Shown: piece after piece, positions 59,526-64,000 of the stretch
How the letters are laid out: the number at the start of each line of letters is the position of its first letter
Numbering within the stretch: the stretch's first letter is position 1
Assembly: GCA_001936135.1 (NCBI GenBank)
Contig: CP012815.1
Span: 992,001 to 1,056,000 of the forward strand
Direction: 5' to 3'
DNA from: Saccharomycopsis fibuligera x Saccharomycopsis cf. fibuligera
Taxonomy: Eukaryota > Ascomycota > Saccharomycetes > Ascoideales > Saccharomycopsidaceae
DNA length: 64,000 bases
Notes under the pieces: generated by a model
Seen by the model: the letters and a program-made list of their open reading frames with translations, nothing else
What the model was told of the DNA's origin: nothing
The model's database searches: none
Translations under genes and position numbers: made by a program

Positions 59526-60575
59526 TTAAGCCTTTTTGCGATACAAACGGTAAAAGAACCTCATGTTCTCCAATTTCAATGGATAGTCCAAATTCTTTTC
59601 AAGTCTAAACCAACAACTATCATCACTATCAACAATCTCCCACGCACCTTCTTTCTCATGGCCCGGTGGGCCACACAAAACAGTATCAACAAGAAACTGT
59701 ACCGGGAACATCTTAGTGCCCACCTGAATGTGTGAAAAGGATCCGGCAGATTCAACAATAAGCAAGTAGCATCCTTTACGACATCCATTGTTCAAGGTCT
59801 TAAGAAAACTAACTGACTGTGAGCGGTTCTCACTGAAGAGTTCGTTCGTGGTGAAAAGCAAAGTGACCAAATCTTGTTTTGCAAGTTGAAGTTCTTCGCT
59901 AGACAGCTGCAAAATGTCTTTTTTGACAAAGTTGTAAGTCAATGGTGGTTGGTTAGGCTGTTCTGCATCGTTGCTGCTGTTCGGAAGCCAATATTCAAGA
60001 ATATGGTTGTAAACGTCATTAAGCCCTTCTTCCCAGTTCGATATATCTACAATATCGACATTCAACTTCTTGTTGCTGATTCCAGCCTTGGATTCCATCA
60101 TTCTGGTAAATACTGCTGCTAACCCTATAAATTCACCAGCTGCTCCAGCCCCAACAGACAAACAACGGCAAGTGTCCCCGTATTCCTCGCTTTTCTCATT
60201 TTCATCTTCACTGTCACTTTCATCATCGGATATCGTAAAGTCTTTGGTGATGAGCTCGTATATTTCGTCAAAGAAAGCCAAGATCGATGCATACGCTAAT
60301 GATCGGCTCGAGGACCATCTGGTCATGTATGACTTGTTTCTTTCGCTATTAGCAAAAGCTTCAAGATATTTTCTGTCATATAAGTCCTTTTTAATGTCTT
60401 GAATGTCTGCTGGCAAGTTTGGAGATTCTAGTTGAGCTTTAAAGACAATTTGAAAAAGATCAAGGATTTCTTGTGCTGGTTTCGTTCTTGCTGGATTGAA
60501 TGGAATAATTTTAGATTTTCTGGCACCCGGCTCGAAAGCAACGGGGTCTTTCTTGTTTTTGTTTCCTTTGGCCAT
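59526..60575 (-). CDS. BMT6: 25S rRNA uridine-N3 methyltransferase Bmt6
   Basis: Bmt6 (YLR063W) methylates N3 of a uridine in 25S rRNA in the nucleolus. This copy is 349 residues (yeast 365). It begins with a Lys-rich MAKGNKNKKDP, then the helical part around FNPARTKPAQEILDLFQ and YMTRWSSSRSLAYASILAFF. An acidic loop (SDDESDSEDENEKSE) precedes the SAM-binding block CLSVGAGAAGEFIGLAAVFT, followed by LNVDIVDISNW. The C-terminal part contains LLIVESAGSFSHIQVG, KMFPVQFLVDTVLCG, and ends ENMRFFYRLYRKKA, as in the family. The GAGAAGE motif is the usual nucleotide-binding signature. The stop is followed by T38 on the plus strand, an encoded A run in its 3' flank. Confidence 0.82.
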   Translation of the reverse strand: MAKGNKNKKDPVAFEPGARKSKIIPFNPARTKPAQEILDLFQIVFKAQLESPNLPADIQDIKKDLYDRKYLEAFANSERNKSYMTRWSSSRSLAYASILAFFDEIYELITKDFTISDDESDSEDENEKSEEYGDTCRCLSVGAGAAGEFIGLAAVFTRMMESKAGISNKKLNVDIVDISNWEEGLNDVYNHILEYWLPNSSNDAEQPNQPPLTYNFVKKDILQLSSEELQLAKQDLVTLLFTTNELFSENRSQSVSFLKTLNNGCRKGCYLLIVESAGSFSHIQVGTKMFPVQFLVDTVLCGPPGHEKEGAWEIVDSDDSCWFRLEKNLDYPLKLENMRFFYRLYRKKA

Positions 60576-60936
60576 TTCTATAGGTAGTAGTAGAGCTTAT
60601 TTGGGCTATTTACTGTGTTATGAATTGTGTGCTGATGATTTTTAATGTTCTCAAATACTAATTTAATTTTTTTTTTTTTTTTTTTTTTCATGTCGTCGTT
60701 TTTTCCTGCCCAATGCGCAGCAGGCTGCAGACAGAATCTACAAGTCGTCGGATCGACAACGGACAAAAACAAGAAAATGAGGAATGACATCAATTAACAA
60801 ATCAACAATATTCTGAAATAACTAAGCACTACGGAGACTCTAAAGAAATCTCCACACCATTTTATAACCACCATAATAAATCAATGGGCTAACTTCAAAC
60901 GCGTATTCCAATACCTCTATTGCGCCTTGTATAACA
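60576..60936. other. BMT6 / YNL092W-like divergent promoter
   Basis: 361 bp between divergent starts with T22 (60667-60688). Nothing else seen. Confidence 0.7.
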
Positions 60937-62262
60937 ATGGAAACTACATCAGAAAAGGATCTTGAGGAATACAAAGCGCTAACCGCAGTGTTAACTGCTT
61001 TTAATGAATATACTCATTGGGCCAAAAAGGAAATGATTGCCCCTAGAGTTCAAAAATACAATTCTTTGCCAATTTCACACCAAAAGCTACTTCCGTGGTT
61101 CTCTAAGAATTTGAACTCACTAACTCAATCGATCGAAACTAATGGTAACTTCTTCTCCCAGCTTTCACATTCAGTAGCTCAGGATTGGAACGCCCCCGAA
61201 GACCTGAGCTTTTGGTACAATTGTAATTACTCCGATTTGGACAAGGTAAGGTCAATTCTCATTCAAATTACCCGTGAATGGAGTGCTGAATGCAAAGTCG
61301 AAAGGGATGCTAGTTTTGGTCGTATTCTTGATGCGTTAGATAACGAGGTTTTTGGCACAACGCATAGCACTCCTGAAGAAAAATCAAAACTTGAAATATT
61401 AGTCCCAGGATCAGGATTGGGAAGATTAGTATTAGAGCTCGTATTACGAGGCTATAGAGCCCAGGGAAATGAATTCACATTTCATATGTTGCTAGCTTCG
61501 AATTATATGTTGAATAAGGCAACAAAAGTTGAAGAGACTACACTATTCCCATTTGTTCACAAATTTTCAAATAAAGCAACAAGGGAAGATCAACAGCGAG
61601 CCATCAAAGTGCCTGACATTAGTCCCTTGGAACAGTTGATAAACTTACAACAACGCCATCCCAGCATTGATGTACAGGAACTCATGTCCATATGCACTGG
61701 ATCGTTTGTTGATATTTATGGGCCTAATAATAGCGCAACAGCCCCCAGTACTGAAAATGGAAAAAAATCTAATGACATAGAAGTGCAACAATCTGAGTTT
61801 TATACTGTTAATCCTGCCAGTGAAGCCGTTCGTGCTGTAAATAAAGAAAAATTTGATGCGGTAGTGACCTGCTTCTTTTTAGACACTGCTACTAACATTA
61901 TTGAATATTTGATATCCATTCACAATGTTTTAAAACCAGGGGCAGCCTGGGTCAACTTCGGGCCCTTGTTATGGCATTTTGAGGAGGATGATAACATGAC
62001 GACGGTTTCTCATAATCAATTTGACGATGTTAGAATTAATAATAGTAATAAGCAGATTGATGCAAACATCGAAGATTATTCCAGAAAAATTCCATTAAAA
62101 GGATTGGAGTTGTCAAGAGATGATTTAATTGAACTTATTGAAAAAATCGGTTTCAAGTTTGAAAAGCACGAAAGTGGTATTGAGACGACGTATGGCGGTG
62201 ATAAGTATTCTTTGGGTAGCTGGATTTATAAGTGTGAATTTTGGATCGCTCGTAAAGTGTGA
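60937..62262 (+). CDS. Carnosine N-methyltransferase family (YNL092W type)
   Basis: A 441-residue SAM-dependent methyltransferase of the N2227/CARNMT1 family, whose human member methylates carnosine; the fungal substrate is unclear. Motifs visible are VLTAFNEYTHWAKKEMIAPR, YSDLDKVRSILIQITREWS and AECKVERDASFGRILDALD. They are followed by the SAM-binding ILVPGSGLGRLVLELVLRG, EFTFHMLLASNYML, FDAVVTCFFLDTATNIIEYL, KPGAAWVNFGPLLWHFE, and LELSRDDLIELIEKIGF. The order matches YNL092W (400 residues). The start at 60937 lies directly before the conserved part. It shares a short divergent promoter with BMT6. Confidence 0.9.
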   Translation: METTSEKDLEEYKALTAVLTAFNEYTHWAKKEMIAPRVQKYNSLPISHQKLLPWFSKNLNSLTQSIETNGNFFSQLSHSVAQDWNAPEDLSFWYNCNYSDLDKVRSILIQITREWSAECKVERDASFGRILDALDNEVFGTTHSTPEEKSKLEILVPGSGLGRLVLELVLRGYRAQGNEFTFHMLLASNYMLNKATKVEETTLFPFVHKFSNKATREDQQRAIKVPDISPLEQLINLQQRHPSIDVQELMSICTGSFVDIYGPNNSATAPSTENGKKSNDIEVQQSEFYTVNPASEAVRAVNKEKFDAVVTCFFLDTATNIIEYLISIHNVLKPGAAWVNFGPLLWHFEEDDNMTTVSHNQFDDVRINNSNKQIDANIEDYSRKIPLKGLELSRDDLIELIEKIGFKFEKHESGIETTYGGDKYSLGSWIYKCEFWIARKV

Positions 62263-63434
62263 CTTATTTTGCATTACATATAGACGTTTCGGCAATATTG
62301 CACATATCACGGCTGTTTTGTGGGATATGTGATAATATGCGTATATCATATAATAATTGAGCGCCCCAGTGAGTTGTAACCTGAAAATTTCTACAATGTT
62401 GTTGAGATGTTATTGATGTTCGAGAAAATGATAGCACTCTTTCAGCATTTAGATTAATTTTGACATTGTCTCTATATTCGTGACTATCGGCATTTAGATT
62501 ATCACAATTTTTCAGATTTGCTTTTATCGTCTAAAGCTATGTTTTAGTTCTTTTAGATCGCAATTAATGATAAAGCTCGTTAATCGATTTAAATTATATG
62601 AATAAACCTTAAACTTTTGGAATATAAATAACATATATATACCTTTCTGGAATTTTTAATCAATAAAAATGATTAATCTAGAAGTTAAAAAACGTTCACG
62701 AATATTTATCAAGGCAATGCTCTTTCGGTATTCACTTTATAAGTTTTAATCATTCCAATTATTGTTGAGCTTACTACTAACATGCGTATCTGTCATTGAA
62801 GAAAACTAATGATTGTAAAACTAATATCTTCATGATACTAAATCGTTATACAAACAAGCAAGTGGTGTATTTGAGTTTGGGGAAAGCAGAATTTAGAGTC
62901 AACATGACGGTATAAAAACGAGCTGTCTGATTGATGAACGGCCGCCAAAAAGCATGAAGAGGTCAGACAGGATTCCGAAAACAGTTACAGAATCCTTTAT
63001 CAACTTTTGCGCAGTCTTTCTAGCCAGCCAGCTTACAAGAAAAAGGTTGCACTATGGGAACCTAGCTAAGAATCAGTTGGTAGATGTCAAATATTGAGGG
63101 GAGGGGGTTTAGAGCCCAGCTTATAGACTGGTTATGCGTCCTAGCGCCTATACAAGATGGAGAGCAGTGAAGAATGTGCTTCATTAACTGTTGTGGATAA
63201 TGTGGTAATATTCTTCCCTTCACAGAATCAATATATAAAGTACAGCCATCAAATCATCACATACTAAGCTCATCGCTTCACCAATGTAGTAGATAGTATG
63301 CAGCTCTTTTTTCTTCTGGCTAGCAAGATACACAAAAAGTAAAAGTAAAACGAGCATAACGTGAAATTGTAGTTTAATATTATAATATATATATGAACCG
63401 ACCAAAAAAAAAAGACAACAAAACGAAGATTTAA
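62263..63434. other. Convergent intergenic region with repeat copy B
   Basis: 1.17 kb between converging stops. The left half is AT-rich and featureless; the right half is repeat copy B. Confidence 0.6.
62970..63182 (+). repeat. 213-bp dispersed repeat, copy B
   Basis: About 98% identical to 52739-52951, direct orientation, 10.2 kb apart. It sits inside a longer family unit of about 440 bp (62865-63310), whose flanks also match the short copy C. Confidence 0.9.
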
Positions 63435-63839
63435 TCAAATTTTTTTGCCGAAGTAAGTCCACTGGTCTTCAAGTGGTCTTTCTTCCAAATCTTCCCAAGC
63501 TTTCCATTCAGCCATCTTTTTAGCCAATTCCAATTCATCATTAGCCTGCACAATCAATTCCTCAATCAAACCACCACCAATTTTCTGTTCAATTTCTTCA
63601 ACCACTTCAGTAGATTGTACAACATCAAGTCTCTTCTTGGTGAATCCTTCAGTAGCTTGCCTGTAAACCGAATGTTCTGGAAAATCTTTTTTCAAATTTT
63701 GCAATGTGATGTTGTAAAGTGTAATTAAAGCTGGTCTTGGATTTGGATGTTGTAACAAACCTGTCAAACCAGTTGGATTGCCCTTAGCGGCTTTTATTAA
63801 CACACTTTGGGCTTGTCTCAAGACTGGGAAGTATTTCAT
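63435..63839 (-). CDS. Mitochondrial complex I subunit, NDUFA5/B13 type
   Basis: A 134-residue accessory subunit of NADH:ubiquinone oxidoreductase, matching the ETC_C1_NDUFA5 family (29.9 kDa subunit of Neurospora). Visible blocks are TGLTGLLQHPNPRPALITLY, LQNLKKDFPEHSVYRQATEG, KKRLDVVQSTEVVEEIEQKI, and the end ELELAKKMAEWKAWEDLEER then PLEDQWTYFGKKI. The length fits animal NDUFA5 (about 116). Its presence means a complex I-containing yeast, which excludes Saccharomyces. I cannot exclude an additional 5' exon beyond the right part of the window. Confidence 0.9.
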   Translation of the reverse strand: MKYFPVLRQAQSVLIKAAKGNPTGLTGLLQHPNPRPALITLYNITLQNLKKDFPEHSVYRQATEGFTKKRLDVVQSTEVVEEIEQKIGGGLIEELIVQANDELELAKKMAEWKAWEDLEERPLEDQWTYFGKKI

Positions 63840-64000
63840 CTTTGACTATTCAATACTAGTAAAAAATATTAGTTTATTGCTATGTAAATTCTGGTGGGTT
63901 TATTAGAATATGGTATGTTCGGTTGTTCTGGCTTGATTTTATGGCACCAAAAACTATATTGTGTCTATCTCAATCTATTTTTAACGGTATTAACTAATTA

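Noticed and set aside
1-64000. CRISPR arrays, operons, bacterial elements
   Set aside because: The window is eukaryotic. No regularly spaced repeats or prokaryotic gene layout are present.

Overview
The window is a chromosomal segment of a budding yeast (Saccharomycotina), most likely from the CUG-Ser (Candida/Lodderomyces/Debaryomyces) clade. The reasons are as follows. A nuclear gene for an NDUFA5-type complex I subunit is present, and Saccharomyces lacks this complex. ICL1 and ACS2 contain no CTG codon as I read them. Introns use GTATGN/GTGAGT donors with CTAAC/TACTAAT branch points. The intergenic DNA is AT-rich, with many long poly(T) tracts. Asn/Gln/Ser-rich low-complexity expansions in the proteins and the tract density would fit the Lodderomyces / C. 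parapsilosis group, but I cannot prove the species. If CUG is read as serine, the few CTG codons in the low-expression genes would encode Ser, not Leu.

Layout, left to right: the 3' end of an unidentified membrane-type gene; KIN3 (NIMA kinase, -); a pyruvate decarboxylase-family gene (-) with a 2.7 kb divergent promoter; an NKP1/Fta4-like kinetochore gene (+); AFI1 (Arf3-interacting DENN-like protein, +, very long and Asn-rich); tRNA-Asn (-), followed by an AT-rich patch with LTR-like blocks and a possible LAGLIDADG relic; SPE3 (-, with an intron); YIF1 (+); a KRE28/Sos7-like kinetochore gene (-); UTP20 (+, 8 kb); TRS23 (-); MTF1 (-); a PET20/SUE1-like gene (-); ECM15 (+, three exons); an unidentified polytopic membrane protein of about 16 segments (+); RMD1 (-); ICL1 (+); SLO1 (-, polyQ); more LTR-like blocks; an intron-containing tRNA-Ile (+); HLJ1 (-); ACS2 (+); BMT6 (-); a YNL092W-type carnosine N-methyltransferase (+); and the NDUFA5 subunit (-).

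The gene set is ordinary core biology: C2 metabolism (PDC, ICL1, ACS2), mitochondrial function (MTF1, PET20/SUE1, NDUFA5), ribosome biogenesis (UTP20, BMT6), kinetochore (two genes), secretory traffic (AFI1, YIF1, TRS23, SLO1, HLJ1) and polyamines (SPE3). These are independent transcription units, not operons. The accessory signal lies between genes: a 213-bp block present twice at about 98% identity, a related third copy, and shared AT-rich blocks beside both tRNA genes. Other items are a large set of 18-40 nt homopolymer tracts, and one orphan multi-spanning membrane protein. I see no clear new defence or mobile system.
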